Below are positions 37,088 through 45,256 of a stretch of DNA of 64,000 nucleotides, one piece after another. Position numbers and translations under genes: made by a program. Positions within the stretch are counted from its first letter, which is position 1; every line of letters begins with the position of its first letter. Origin of the DNA: Campylobacterales bacterium (GTDB lineage Bacteria; Campylobacterota; Campylobacteria; Campylobacterales; Sulfurovaceae); the NCBI GenBank assembly GCA_014763895.1, contig JACXUM010000009.1, positions 29,001 to 93,000 on the forward strand. The letters run 5' to 3'. The notes beneath the pieces are model-generated. The model was given only the letters and a program-made list of their open reading frames with translations. It had not been told where the DNA came from and ran no database searches.

Positions 37088-37417
37088 ATGAAAAAGGTAG
37101 TTGTTTTTTTTGCTTTGGGTGTATCGCTTCTTGTGATGACACCTACCACCCTTCAAGCTGTATCCGGGGTTGATCAGGGGCAGAAGATTTTTAAAAAGCA
37201 TCTTCGTAAAGCATGCGGGTTTTCAGGGGTCCGTTTTGCCAGACAGCATACCCAGGATGAGTGGGAAGAGATCTATGAGGAAGGGAAGTTCCCGGAAGAA
37301 GCAAAAAATATCTGTCCTCGTTTGGACCTAAAAAAGATTAAACCGAGCTGGTGGCAATATATTTATGAATTTACTTACGAATATGGAGTAGGCGGGGCAC
37401 ACATTCCAAAATGTTAA
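37088..37417 (+). CDS. Cytochrome-c-like secreted protein without CXXCH (paralogue 1)
   Basis: The 109 residues have a clear signal peptide ending near LQAVSG. The mature part, GQKIFKKHLRKACGFSG then FARQHTQDEWEEIYEEGKF, ICPRLDL and YEFTYEYG ... PKC, parallels the protein at 37543. The start of a cytochrome c fold (GxKIYxKK) is recognisable, but CXXCH is replaced by ACGFSG and there is no following His for haem. Three cysteines are conserved between the two paralogues. Haem binding is therefore doubtful; function unknown. Confidence 0.72.
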   Translation: MKKVVVFFALGVSLLVMTPTTLQAVSGVDQGQKIFKKHLRKACGFSGVRFARQHTQDEWEEIYEEGKFPEEAKNICPRLDLKKIKPSWWQYIYEFTYEYGVGGAHIPKC

Positions 37418-37440
37418 ACTTCTTTAAATTGTAACTTCTT

Positions 37441-37470
37441 GAAGCAGTTTTTTTTACTGCTTCTTTTTTT
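37441..37470 (+). terminator. Intrinsic terminator
   Basis: GAAGCAGT and ACTGCTTC form an 8-bp stem with a T-rich loop, followed by TTTTTTT. A strong Rho-independent terminator 23 bases after the 37088 gene. Confidence 0.8.
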
Positions 37471-37542
37471 ACTGCTTCCTTCACAATCTTTTCACAATTC
37501 CATGCTAGTATACCTTTATCTTAAAAATGAAAGGATGTAAAG

Positions 37543-37857
37543 ATGACTAAAATGATGAAATTGGCAGTAGCTGCACTATTGGGAGTTGCTGTACTTTCTA
37601 CAACAGCATCAGCGGATGCAGAGAAAGGCAAAAAAATCTATATGAAAAAACTCAAAGGTGCATGTGGTTTCTCTGGTGCTAAATTTGCAGCAAAACATAC
37701 ACAAGACGAGTGGGAAGCGATCAATACTGCTGGTAAATTTGGTGAAGAGGTTACAAAAATCTGTCCAAAAGCAAAACTTGATTCCAAATTTGAAAAAGAT
37801 GTATATGATTTTGCATATGAGTATGCTTCAGATTCAGGAAACGTACCAAGCTGCTAA
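37543..37857 (+). CDS. Cytochrome-c-like secreted protein without CXXCH (paralogue 2)
   Basis: The 104 residues have a signal peptide (LAVAALLGVAVLSTTASA), then GKKIYMKKLKGACGFSG, KFAAKHTQDEWEAI, ICPKAKL and a C-terminal YDFAYEYAS ... PSC. Shares the block ACGFSG-x-x-FA-x-x-HTQDEWE with the gene at 37088, including the three Cys positions. It has its own terminator and ribosome-binding site (AAAGGATG), so it is expressed separately. No haem motif; perhaps a redox or structural periplasmic protein derived from a cytochrome. Confidence 0.75.
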   Translation: MTKMMKLAVAALLGVAVLSTTASADAEKGKKIYMKKLKGACGFSGAKFAAKHTQDEWEAINTAGKFGEEVTKICPKAKLDSKFEKDVYDFAYEYASDSGNVPSC

Positions 37858-37919
37858 GCTTTAAATGATAAACTAAAGTTTTAGAAGTTATAATAATGGC
37901 TTCTGAAACTTACAGAAAA

Positions 37920-37943
37920 AAAGGTAAGATATATCTTACCTTT
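37920..37943 (+). terminator. 24-base perfect palindrome, probable terminator
   Basis: AAAGGTAAGATA is followed directly by its reverse complement, preceded by an A-run and followed by CCAATTATT. It sits between the cytochrome-like gene and cytochrome c553. Confidence 0.6.
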
Positions 37944-37971
37944 CCAATTATTATATAAAAAAGGAAATATC

Positions 37972-38268
37972 ATGAAAAAAATCGCAATTACAATGCTATT
38001 TGCTGGTAGTACACTTTTGATGGCTGATGGTGCAGCAACGTTTGCAAAATGTGCTGGATGCCACGGAGCAAACGGTGAAAAAGCCGCTCTTGGTAAATCA
38101 GCTATCATTACTGGGCAAGATGCTGCTAAAACGGTAGAGCAACTTAACGGTTACAAAGCTGGTACACTTGATCAGCACGGTATGGGTGCAGTTATGAAAG
38201 GTCAAGTTGCAGCGTTGGATGATGCAGCGATCAAAGAAGTAGCTGACTATATCGCTACATTGAAGTAA
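37972..38268 (+). CDS. Cytochrome c553
   Basis: The 98 residues comprise a signal peptide (AITMLFAGSTLLMA), the haem motif KCAGCHG, and the Met ligand region HGMGAVMKGQVAALDD ahead of the C-terminal helix VADYIATLK. A class I, low-potential, small periplasmic electron carrier of the c553 type seen in Campylobacterota. Depends on CcsBA for haem attachment. Confidence 0.92.
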   Translation: MKKIAITMLFAGSTLLMADGAATFAKCAGCHGANGEKAALGKSAIITGQDAAKTVEQLNGYKAGTLDQHGMGAVMKGQVAALDDAAIKEVADYIATLK

Positions 38269-38277
38269 TCTTCTTTT

Positions 38278-38305
38278 TTCAAAAGCCTTCATGGCTTTTG
38301 AATCT
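38278..38305 (+). terminator. Terminator after cytochrome c553
   Basis: TTCAAAAGCC and GGCTTTTGAA form a 10-bp stem with the loop TTCAT, nine bases after the stop codon, followed by TCTTCC. Confidence 0.7.
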
Positions 38306-38319
38306 TCCTCCTCATTTAT

Positions 38320-38979
38320 TTACATATTACATTTTCCGCTTTCGCATTTCATTTCAACTTTATCTGATATCGTATGGTTACTTGCATTATAGGTTAGTAG
38401 GCTGCTAAGGGTTATGGCAATGATGAGAATCAACCATTGTATTTTGTCAATTTTTTGAATGGCTTCTTTGTGGCGTATTTCGCAGACATCTCCCGGACAA
38501 TATCTTGGATTGTTATGGGATAGAAAAGTATAGAGTTTACAGCCTAAGCAGATACCAAAAACTGATTCGCTGAAAAGAAGTATCAAGCAGGTGATACAGA
38601 TGACAATCTTGATCGGTGTCATGATCGAAAAAACGACAATCAGCAAAAACATGATAACGGCTAATGCCAACCCGATGCTCCAAGCCCATCTTTTTTGTGC
38701 AGCACCGATATATTCGGGTTTTTGTGCACTGACAAAAAAACGTCCTGCAATGATGCTCGGGGCATATTTGGGATTGATGAGGATACGTATGAAAAAATCG
38801 ATCATAAAAAATGTTACAAAGATTTTGGTAAATCTAAAATCATGAAACAGGTAAGAGTACATAAAAGAGGGAAGTGCAAATAAAAAGAGCAATCCGGCTG
38901 CCGCTCTTGCCTCTCTTTCGTTGATCACAGGTATTTCATATCCCTTTACCTCCTCACCAAAATAAATATATTTACCCAT
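38320..38979 (-). CDS. DUF4395 membrane protein (long form)
   Basis: The 219 residues start with a soluble segment, then PVINEREARAAAGLLFLFAL, several membrane helices, a family signature ESVFGICLGCKLYTFL (two Cys facing the membrane), a loop with YCPGDVCEIRHKE and a last helix. The tail MKCESGKCNM is Cys-rich. DUF4395 proteins are of unknown function and often lie near sulfur-redox genes. A shorter homologue lies divergently at 39271. Confidence 0.8.
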   Translation of the reverse strand: MGKYIYFGEEVKGYEIPVINEREARAAAGLLFLFALPSFMYSYLFHDFRFTKIFVTFFMIDFFIRILINPKYAPSIIAGRFFVSAQKPEYIGAAQKRWAWSIGLALAVIMFLLIVVFSIMTPIKIVICITCLILLFSESVFGICLGCKLYTFLSHNNPRYCPGDVCEIRHKEAIQKIDKIQWLILIIAITLSSLLTYNASNHTISDKVEMKCESGKCNM

Positions 38980-39081
38980 TTAAAATCCTTTTATTTGTAT
39001 TGCAAACGGAGTATAGCATAGCTTTGTGTAGCGAATATAAAATCAAATCTTTTATAAAATATATAAAATCAATAGATTTAC

Positions 39082-39110
39082 TTGACAATATATTTTTTTT
39101 CTGTTAAGAT
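39082..39110 (+). promoter_or_regulatory. Strong sigma-70 promoter for the DUF4395-Rrf2-PLP operon
   Basis: A perfect -35 TTGACA (39082-39087), a 17-base spacer and a -10 TAAGAT (39105-39110). Transcription would start near 39117, giving a leader of about 140-155 bases ahead of the first gene. Confidence 0.7.
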
Positions 39111-39116
39111 GACATT

Positions 39117-39258
39117 ATTAATTTAAGAAGGCACTTCTCAATACTCCAGTGGAAGATCGTGGACAAGGGTGTTATCTTGCTTGGAGATCCATTGTCTCCC
39201 TTATAAATTGATCCAAATAAGATAGCAAGATCGAATCTGGGGTATTGAGAGGTGCTAT
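39117..39258 (+). promoter_or_regulatory. Long structured 5' leader closed by a 19-bp inverted repeat
   Basis: GCACTTCTCAATACTCCAG (about 39132-39150) pairs along its full length with CTGGGGTATTGAGAGGTGC (about 39236-39254); the two non-Watson-Crick positions are G-U in RNA. The roughly 85 bases inside hold alternative stems: ATCTTGCT/AGCAAGAT, TATCTT/AAGATA, GGAGA/TCTCC, AAGGG/CCCTT. The 3' arm contains GAGAGG, a possible ribosome-binding site for the ATG at 39259. This looks like a cis-regulatory RNA; I do not recognise the class. It could instead be a mobile inverted-repeat element, but the promoter placement argues against that. Confidence 0.6.
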
Positions 39259-39270
39259 ATGAAAGGAAAG

Positions 39271-39732
39271 ATGATGTCTCAGTTTTGTCCGATCTCTTCA
39301 CGCCGGGTAGATGCCAATATGGTTCGTGTTATCTCTTTTGAGGTGGCTCTTTTCAGTATTGCTTTTTTACTGACTCAGGAAACTCTTTTTGCATGGGTTC
39401 TACTGTTTGATTTTACAGCCAGACTGTTGAGGATCAACGATCTAAGCCTTTTTCAAATAATAGGAAAATTGATTCTGTCTGCATCGGGAAGTAATCCAAA
39501 ACTCTGCGATGAATCTCCTAAACGTTTTGCCCTTTATCTTGGATTTTCTGCATCTTTATTGCTTGTATCGGTTTTTATGTCAGGTTTGGTACATTTTGCT
39601 TATTTGATAGCTATTTTACTTTTTATTGCTGCTCTTTTGGAGACTGTATTTGATTTTTGCATCGGTTGTAAGCTATACTATGCTATCGAATTATTAAAAG
39701 GCAAAATTTATCATGATAGGAATTTCTTCTAA
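39271..39732 (+). CDS. DUF4395 membrane protein (short form)
   Basis: About 153 residues, beginning MMSQFCPISSRRVDANMVRV, the DUF4395 N-terminal signature, then two pairs of membrane helices and the second signature TVFDFCIGCKLYYAI. Starts at 39271 or 39274 after GAAAGGAAAG; an in-frame ATG at 39259 sits inside the leader structure. The last 20 bases overlap the Rrf2 gene. Function unknown; the context with a sulfhydrylase suggests sulfur metabolism. Confidence 0.78.
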   Translation: MMSQFCPISSRRVDANMVRVISFEVALFSIAFLLTQETLFAWVLLFDFTARLLRINDLSLFQIIGKLILSASGSNPKLCDESPKRFALYLGFSASLLLVSVFMSGLVHFAYLIAILLFIAALLETVFDFCIGCKLYYAIELLKGKIYHDRNFF

Positions 39733-40126
39733 AACCATTTATGCTGTAGCTGCGCTTCACCAGCTTGGCATGCTTCAGGAAAATGAAGTACTGAAAATCA
39801 AAGAGATCGCTGCAAATGCATCGATTCCGCAAAATTTTTTAGAACAGATTCTTTTAGAGCTTAGAAAGCAAGGTGTTTTGATCAGTATCAAAGGGGCACA
39901 TGGAGGCTACAAACTTGCCAAACCGTTAAAAGATGTCTCTCTCAAAGATGTTGTAGTGATTCTTGAAACGGATGCTCTCTCTGATATCTGTAGAACGGAT
40001 AATGAGACCCTTAAACTCTTCTGGTCTGATATCAAAGAGGGGATATGGAATGTCTTTGATATCCCCCTGTCCGAACTTAGAAGCTATCAACAAAAAGCAA
40101 ACAGCACTCTAAATTATTCCATATAG
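39713..40126 (+). CDS. Rrf2-family transcriptional regulator
   Basis: The 137 residues comprise a winged helix-turn-helix (LKIKEIAANASIPQNFLEQI, then LRKQGVLISIKGAHGGYKLA, the Rrf2 wing) and a dimerisation helix. Only one Cys (DICR) is visible in the region where IscR and NsrR carry three, so it probably does not hold an Fe-S cluster. It resembles CymR, the cysteine-metabolism repressor, and sits directly before the sulfhydrylase-like gene. A local regulatory role is inferred. Confidence 0.88.
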   Translation: MIGISSKTIYAVAALHQLGMLQENEVLKIKEIAANASIPQNFLEQILLELRKQGVLISIKGAHGGYKLAKPLKDVSLKDVVVILETDALSDICRTDNETLKLFWSDIKEGIWNVFDIPLSELRSYQQKANSTLNYSI

Positions 40127-40140
40127 GAAATTGCAATATT

Positions 40141-41391
40141 ATGAAAGATTTCAATTATTTTAATACGCTTTTAGTCCAAAATGTCGGTTCCAAAACGGGT
40201 GCCATCTCACCTGCCATCATTCCATCGGCAGCTTACGGATATGAAGATTCACAGGAAGCTGAAGGTATATTTTCCGGAGATGTGAACAAGCCGCTTTATG
40301 CAAGGGTCGGGAATCCTACCAATACAAAATTGGAATCTGTTGTTGCTAAGATGGAAGGTGGAATCGGTGCACTTGCCACTGCATCGGGAATGGGCGCACT
40401 TGCAATGATTTGTACGGCTTTTTTAAGGGCCGGGGATGAAATCTTGTGTATCGGTGGATTTTTCGGAGGGACCTATACGCTGGTCAATGAAACATTGAAA
40501 CGTTTTGGTATATCCAACACTTTTTGCGGGGTAGACGATTTTGAACATATTGAAACAAAACTAAGGACCGGTGTCAAATTGGTAATGATGGAAAGTGTGG
40601 GCAATCCAAGCCTTAGGCTGCCGGATATGAAACGTATAACCGATCTGTGCAATCGATACGAAACGATTTTAGTGGTTGATAACACAGCTACTCCTTTGCT
40701 TGTACAACCGCTTGAGATCGGTGCGGATATCGTTGTGCACTCTTCTACCAAAAATATGAGCGGCCACAGTGGCGCACTCGGAGGTATAGCGGTTTTTAGG
40801 GCAGTCAAAGAGGAGAATGACAAACTACTAACCCCCAAATATGAAGATATTCATAAATTTGTCCATAAAATGGGAGAAAAAGCATTCGTTCCGATCTGTA
40901 AAAAACGTGCCATAAGAGATATGGGAATGACAGCCAATGCGTTTGGATCGTATCTAACGCTTTTAGGGCTTGAGACGCTTTCATTGAGAGTGGAGCGTGT
41001 TAACAAGTCCGTTGCCAAAGTTGCAAAAATATTGGATGAAAAATTGCCAAGTACGATTACAGTGAACCATCCGTCACTGCCAAAAAGCGAGGATTATGCG
41101 CGATATCAGTTGGATTATGCAGAAGGATGCGGCCCGCTTTTGACATTGGACTGCGGTACGAAAGAGAGAGCATTTGCCTTGTTGGATAGACTGAAACTGG
41201 TTATATTGACGGCAAATATCGGGGACAATAGAACGCTTGCCTTGCATATGGGCAGCACGATCTATCGTGATTTCGATGAAGAGACGCGTCTCTTTCTGGG
41301 AGTTACACAGGGGCTTATCCGAGTTTCAGTGGGACTTGAGGACCCGCAAGTGATCGCAGAGGATTTCTTGCAGGCTGCACGAGAGCTATAG
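40141..41391 (+). CDS. Cys/Met-metabolism PLP enzyme (O-acetylhomoserine sulfhydrylase / cystathionine synthase type)
   Basis: This 416-residue fold-type I PLP enzyme of the trans-sulfuration family has YARVGNPTNTKLESVVAKME, the PLP ring-stacking region, the PLP Asp in LVVDNTATPLLVQPL, and the Schiff-base Lys in VVHSSTKNMSGHSGALGG. C-terminal RVSVGLEDP is family typical. It would make homocysteine or cysteine from an activated homoserine or serine and sulfide; substrate is not certain. Follows the Rrf2 gene by 14 bases. Confidence 0.87.
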   Translation: MKDFNYFNTLLVQNVGSKTGAISPAIIPSAAYGYEDSQEAEGIFSGDVNKPLYARVGNPTNTKLESVVAKMEGGIGALATASGMGALAMICTAFLRAGDEILCIGGFFGGTYTLVNETLKRFGISNTFCGVDDFEHIETKLRTGVKLVMMESVGNPSLRLPDMKRITDLCNRYETILVVDNTATPLLVQPLEIGADIVVHSSTKNMSGHSGALGGIAVFRAVKEENDKLLTPKYEDIHKFVHKMGEKAFVPICKKRAIRDMGMTANAFGSYLTLLGLETLSLRVERVNKSVAKVAKILDEKLPSTITVNHPSLPKSEDYARYQLDYAEGCGPLLTLDCGTKERAFALLDRLKLVILTANIGDNRTLALHMGSTIYRDFDEETRLFLGVTQGLIRVSVGLEDPQVIAEDFLQAAREL

Positions 41392-41400
41392 GTTGTTTTC

Positions 41401-42615
41401 TTGATACGTTCTCTTATCCATAGTATTCTTATATGGATTGTAACTTTAGGAGTTGCAGGGGCTGATGATGCATCAAAAGCCTTGCAGTATCTTAATACCT
41501 TGCGTTTTAAAAGCGGTCTTGTAAAGTTTGAACCCAGTCAAGCATTACAAAAAGCTGCAAGAGCCCATGCCCGTTATCTGATCAAACATCAAGACGGTGG
41601 GCACTATGAAAGCGTAGGAAAGTCCGGTTTTACAGGAACTACACCCTCAGAGAGGGTTTTGGCTGCCGGTTATTTTTCTAAAGCGGTTATGGAAAATGTC
41701 TCAGTCAATACCGATACGCCCGAGGAATCCATCGATACACTCATGGCTGCTATTTATCATAGATTGATTTTTTTGAATTTCGAAAAAGATGAAATCGGCA
41801 TTGCCCAGGCCTCCAAAAAAGAGAAAAAAGGTTTTTTCTCTGCATCTGTCTATGATCTTGGTTCAAAAAAAGCCAATGCATTGTGTAAAGAGCATCATAT
41901 GATGCAAAGCGGGGTGTATTATCTGCAGAATATTTGTAAGGATTCTCAAAAGTGTATTCCCCAGTATCTTTATCTGGATCAGGAAGCACAAGTTCGTAAA
42001 AAAAACAATCCGGTTGTCCACTACCCTTATGAGGGACAGCAGAATGTTCAGCCGGCATTTTTTGAAGAGTCTCCTGATCCCTTGCCCGGGTACAAAGTAA
42101 GTGGATTTCCGATAAGTATCCAATTCAATCCTGCCTACTATCATCAGGTTGATCTTAAACGTTTTGAATTATTTGATAGTAACAGCCATCAATCAAAAAA
42201 GATCATCATCAATGAGAAAAATGATATCCATCATCGTTTTTCCTCTTTACAATTTGCATTGATGCCGTTACAAAGATTGGAGTATGGCATGGATTACAGG
42301 GTGATATTTGAAGCGGTTGTAGATGGAAAACCGTTTAAAAAAGTATGGAGTTTTTCGACACTGAAGCCGAAAGGAAAACTTTATAAGATCACCCAAAATA
42401 AAAGCCGTATCGAAGTGAAAAAAGGTGAGAAGGTTGTACTCTATTTCGAGCCTAAACACAAAAAAGATGTTCTTGACTGTGTTACGCATACGAGGGGAAT
42501 GAAGATCGAGTGTATCGATCAAAATACGCTTGCAATTACGTTACCCGAAGATTTTGAAGACAGAACCGACACGCTTATTACCGGCAACAGAAGCGTAATG
42601 CTTCTGATCGATTAA
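41401..42615 (+). CDS. Secreted CAP-domain (SCP/PR-1-like) protein
   Basis: The 404 residues have a signal peptide (LIHSILIWIVTLGVAGA) and a CAP domain of about 28-150 (LQYLNTLRFKSGL, KAARAHARYLIKHQ, GHYES, MENVSVNTD, AAIYHRLIFLNFEKDEIGI) with the His/Glu set of the fold. A C-terminal region of about 200 residues has beta-rich, Ig-like composition. The start is TTG with TATAGG upstream. Role in periplasm or outside is unknown. Confidence 0.82.
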   Translation: MIRSLIHSILIWIVTLGVAGADDASKALQYLNTLRFKSGLVKFEPSQALQKAARAHARYLIKHQDGGHYESVGKSGFTGTTPSERVLAAGYFSKAVMENVSVNTDTPEESIDTLMAAIYHRLIFLNFEKDEIGIAQASKKEKKGFFSASVYDLGSKKANALCKEHHMMQSGVYYLQNICKDSQKCIPQYLYLDQEAQVRKKNNPVVHYPYEGQQNVQPAFFEESPDPLPGYKVSGFPISIQFNPAYYHQVDLKRFELFDSNSHQSKKIIINEKNDIHHRFSSLQFALMPLQRLEYGMDYRVIFEAVVDGKPFKKVWSFSTLKPKGKLYKITQNKSRIEVKKGEKVVLYFEPKHKKDVLDCVTHTRGMKIECIDQNTLAITLPEDFEDRTDTLITGNRSVMLLID

Positions 42616-43463
42616 AGAGAGGATTTCAAACCGTAGAAAAAATTCTGAATTTTTAAAATGCTTTGATTTTCAAGTTTATCCATGAACGATTCGAGTTTAT
42701 CTTTCTGTTTCCATACCGGTACAGGGACATGTGCCATGGAAGCCAACTGTGATTTTGCGGTACTGATCGTACCGATCTCATCGATGAGGCCGGCATTTTT
42801 AGCCCTTGCTGCTGAAAAGATATGGGCATCTGCGTACTCTGCCGAACGGTTGATATCAAGACCTCTTGCATTTGCTACATCTTCTACAAACATTTTGTAA
42901 GTATCTTTTGTCAATGTTTCAAGTTCCTGGCGTTCCTGTACGGTCCATTCTCTGGTCGGAGTACCTGCTTCTTTATAGGTCCCTTGTTTCACAACCTGAG
43001 GTTTGATACCGATTTTATCCATCAGTTCTTCGATATTGGCACTCTCCATGATGACACCGATAGAACCGATGATGGAACCCGGGTTGGCAATGATCTTGTT
43101 GGCATAGATCGAACCGTAATAGCTTCCACTTGCCATGATACCGCTTGCATAGGCTATGACAGGTTTTTGTGTTTTGAGTTCTTTAATAGCATAGGAGATC
43201 TCAATGGAGGGGGGTACTGCACCGCCGGGTGAATTGACATTGAGAAGGACTCCTTTGATACGGGGATTATTTTTTGCTTCTTCGATCTCTTTAATGATAT
43301 CTTTAACATCGATGATAGGGCCAAAGAGTTCGATCTCCTGAAGATTGGCAGGATTGAGCGGCGCATTTTTAGGCATGAAGACGACCAGTGCGATCAGTAA
43401 AAAAAGCATTCCCAAAAAATGCTGCCCGATCCATTTGATGATATTGCTTAACGTTTTAAACAT
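42612..43463 (-). CDS. sppA: Signal peptide peptidase SppA, short form
   Basis: This membrane-anchored serine protease (S49) digests cleaved signal peptides. About 283 residues: one N-terminal membrane helix (FLGMLFLLIALVVFM), then the catalytic domain with the nucleophile Ser in GIMASGSYYGSIYANKI and the general-base Lys in KQGTYKEAGTPTREWT. The ATG at 43463 has AAGGAG seven bases upstream; the frame is open 24 codons further but without a ribosome-binding site. Overlaps the deaminase stop by eight bases. Convergent with the CAP gene. Confidence 0.93.
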   Translation of the reverse strand: MFKTLSNIIKWIGQHFLGMLFLLIALVVFMPKNAPLNPANLQEIELFGPIIDVKDIIKEIEEAKNNPRIKGVLLNVNSPGGAVPPSIEISYAIKELKTQKPVIAYASGIMASGSYYGSIYANKIIANPGSIIGSIGVIMESANIEELMDKIGIKPQVVKQGTYKEAGTPTREWTVQERQELETLTKDTYKMFVEDVANARGLDINRSAEYADAHIFSAARAKNAGLIDEIGTISTAKSQLASMAHVPVPVWKQKDKLESFMDKLENQSILKIQNFFYGLKSSL

Positions 43464-44667
43464 ATTGTTCTCCTTGAATATAGACTTGTGAAGCTTCTTT
43501 GGTATGAAGTATGGTCCAAAGCGGTATTTCTTCAAGATTTTTAGGTGTGTCAGGTAGGGTTATGACTGTAAAGTCAGCCAGTTTGTTCGGTACGATTTGA
43601 CCACATTCCAACTTCAGAATATCAGCGGCATCCGAAGTGACAGAACGGATCAGTTTAGAAGCAAGTTGCTGTAGAGGCCCTTGATGATGAAGCATCAAAG
43701 CTGCCCTTAGTTCATCGAGGATGGATAGGGTATTGTTGGAACTGAGTCCATCTGTGGCAACTGAAAACGGAACTTTCAGGTTTTCTATCGCCAGTCTGCC
43801 GCATCCAAGATAACGGTTTGATCTCGGACAGTGGGCGATGGTATGTCCCTGCCGATAGAGGTGTTCCAATTCCTCTTTGGTTGCCTGTACGCAGTGTGTA
43901 AAATGGGTCGGATATCCGTCAAAGGCTTCGATAAATTCTTTGGCCGTAGTCAAAGGAGCACTTTGATTAAAATTGGTTTCAAAAAAAGCTTGGAATTCTC
44001 CGTCAGAGGTATCCAGCCACGATCGTTCCGCCTGGCTTTCAAGCAGGTGGGCACAGAGCACATATTCATTCTCTTTTGCCAAGGTAATGGCATGTCTGAG
44101 TGCAATAGGATGGACAGAATAGGGTGCATGAATCGCGATGGCAGGAATGATACGGTTTTCCGCATGCATGGATGAAGCTTTGATCCGCTCTTTGAAATCG
44201 GCATAGATGACATCGATCGTCTGAGGGTTGCTGCCGATGAGCTCATTGAAAAAAACGACTCTCTGAGGGGCTTTGATACAGGCTTCAAGTTCCAAACCAA
44301 AACTTGATATCGCGCCAAACGAAGTGACTCCTGAACGCAGCAACTCATTGCAGGCATTCAGCATGGTCTGGGGTTCGCATTTTTTGACCAGTTCGTTTCT
44401 ATCCTCGATAACCGAGTTAAGCCATGGAATGAATGAACCGTAAGTCAGTGTTGTTCTATTGGAAGAGAACTCTAAATGGACGTGGGTATTGATAAACCCC
44501 GGGTAAAGTACTGAATCTTTATGGGTTTCTATCAGTTGGGCATCTGGATATTTCTGTTGTAGCGTTTTTACTGGGGCAATTTCTTTGATCGTTTCGGCAA
44601 ATGCAACGCCGTGACCGGTCAAAAACCCTTTGGGCGTGTAGATATAGTCCGCCGCGATTATCTTCAT
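43456..44667 (-). CDS. Aminofutalosine deaminase (amidohydrolase)
   Basis: This is the deaminase of the futalosine menaquinone route, used by Campylobacterota. About 403 residues, amidohydrolase fold: metal ligands in PGFINTHVHLEFSSN, IHAPYSVHPIALRH, CAHLLESQAE and the C-terminal SVATDGLSSNNTLSILDELR. THCVQATKEELEHL and AHCPRSNRYLG follow the pattern I recall from the Helicobacter pylori homologue HP0267. The ATG at 44667 has AAAGGA nine bases upstream; the ATG at 44676 would touch the ribosome-binding site. Confidence 0.85.
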   Translation of the reverse strand: MKIIAADYIYTPKGFLTGHGVAFAETIKEIAPVKTLQQKYPDAQLIETHKDSVLYPGFINTHVHLEFSSNRTTLTYGSFIPWLNSVIEDRNELVKKCEPQTMLNACNELLRSGVTSFGAISSFGLELEACIKAPQRVVFFNELIGSNPQTIDVIYADFKERIKASSMHAENRIIPAIAIHAPYSVHPIALRHAITLAKENEYVLCAHLLESQAERSWLDTSDGEFQAFFETNFNQSAPLTTAKEFIEAFDGYPTHFTHCVQATKEELEHLYRQGHTIAHCPRSNRYLGCGRLAIENLKVPFSVATDGLSSNNTLSILDELRAALMLHHQGPLQQLASKLIRSVTSDAADILKLECGQIVPNKLADFTVITLPDTPKNLEEIPLWTILHTKEASQVYIQGEQYV

Positions 44668-44731
44668 AAATGCCATCCTTTAATACTATTTGGATAAAAT
44701 AATACCCAAAATACATAAAGAAGGTAAATCC

Positions 44732-45205
44732 ATGAAAATAGTCGTAATACAAGGTCCAAATCTTAATATGCTCGGTGTAAGAGAACAGAATATTTACGGT
44801 CCAATGAAATTGGAGGATATTCATGCACAAATGAAAGCATATGCAGATCAAAATAAACTTGAGATCGAATTTTTTCAGAGTAACCTTGAAGGAGAGATCG
44901 TAGACCGTATCCAGGAGTGTTTGGGAGATGCGGACGGTATCATCATTAACCCGGCGGCTTATACGCATACCTCTATCGCTATTCGTGATGCGCTCTCAGC
45001 AGTTCATATCCCTGCGATCGAGGTCCATCTTTCCAATATCCATCAAAGAGAAGAGTTCAGACATGTCTCTCTGACAGCACCGGTATGTGCCGGGCAGATC
45101 GTTGGTATGGGACCGTTCGGTTACCATCTGGCAATGGTGGGAATGACACAAATACTCAATGAAGTGGCTGCCTTGAGAGCAAGAGCACAACAGGCAAAAG
45201 CATAA
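44732..45205 (+). CDS. aroQ: 3-Dehydroquinate dehydratase, type II
   Basis: Third step of the shikimate route. About 157 residues: [17 protein letters not shown] with the catalytic Tyr, [33 protein letters not shown] (active-site His) and [18 protein letters not shown]. The ATG at 44732 has AAGG upstream; the frame opens 14 codons earlier. Starts the aroQ-pepQ-folK-flhF series. Confidence 0.95.
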   Translation: MKIVVIQGPNLNMLGVREQNIYGPMKLEDIHAQMKAYADQNKLEIEFFQSNLEGEIVDRIQECLGDADGIIINPAAYTHTSIAIRDALSAVHIPAIEVHLSNIHQREEFRHVSLTAPVCAGQIVGMGPFGYHLAMVGMTQILNEVAALRARAQQAKA

Positions 45206-45256
45206 GCAAACCAATAAAGTAACTTTTTTAACGAAGTCTATCAAAAAAGGTCACCC

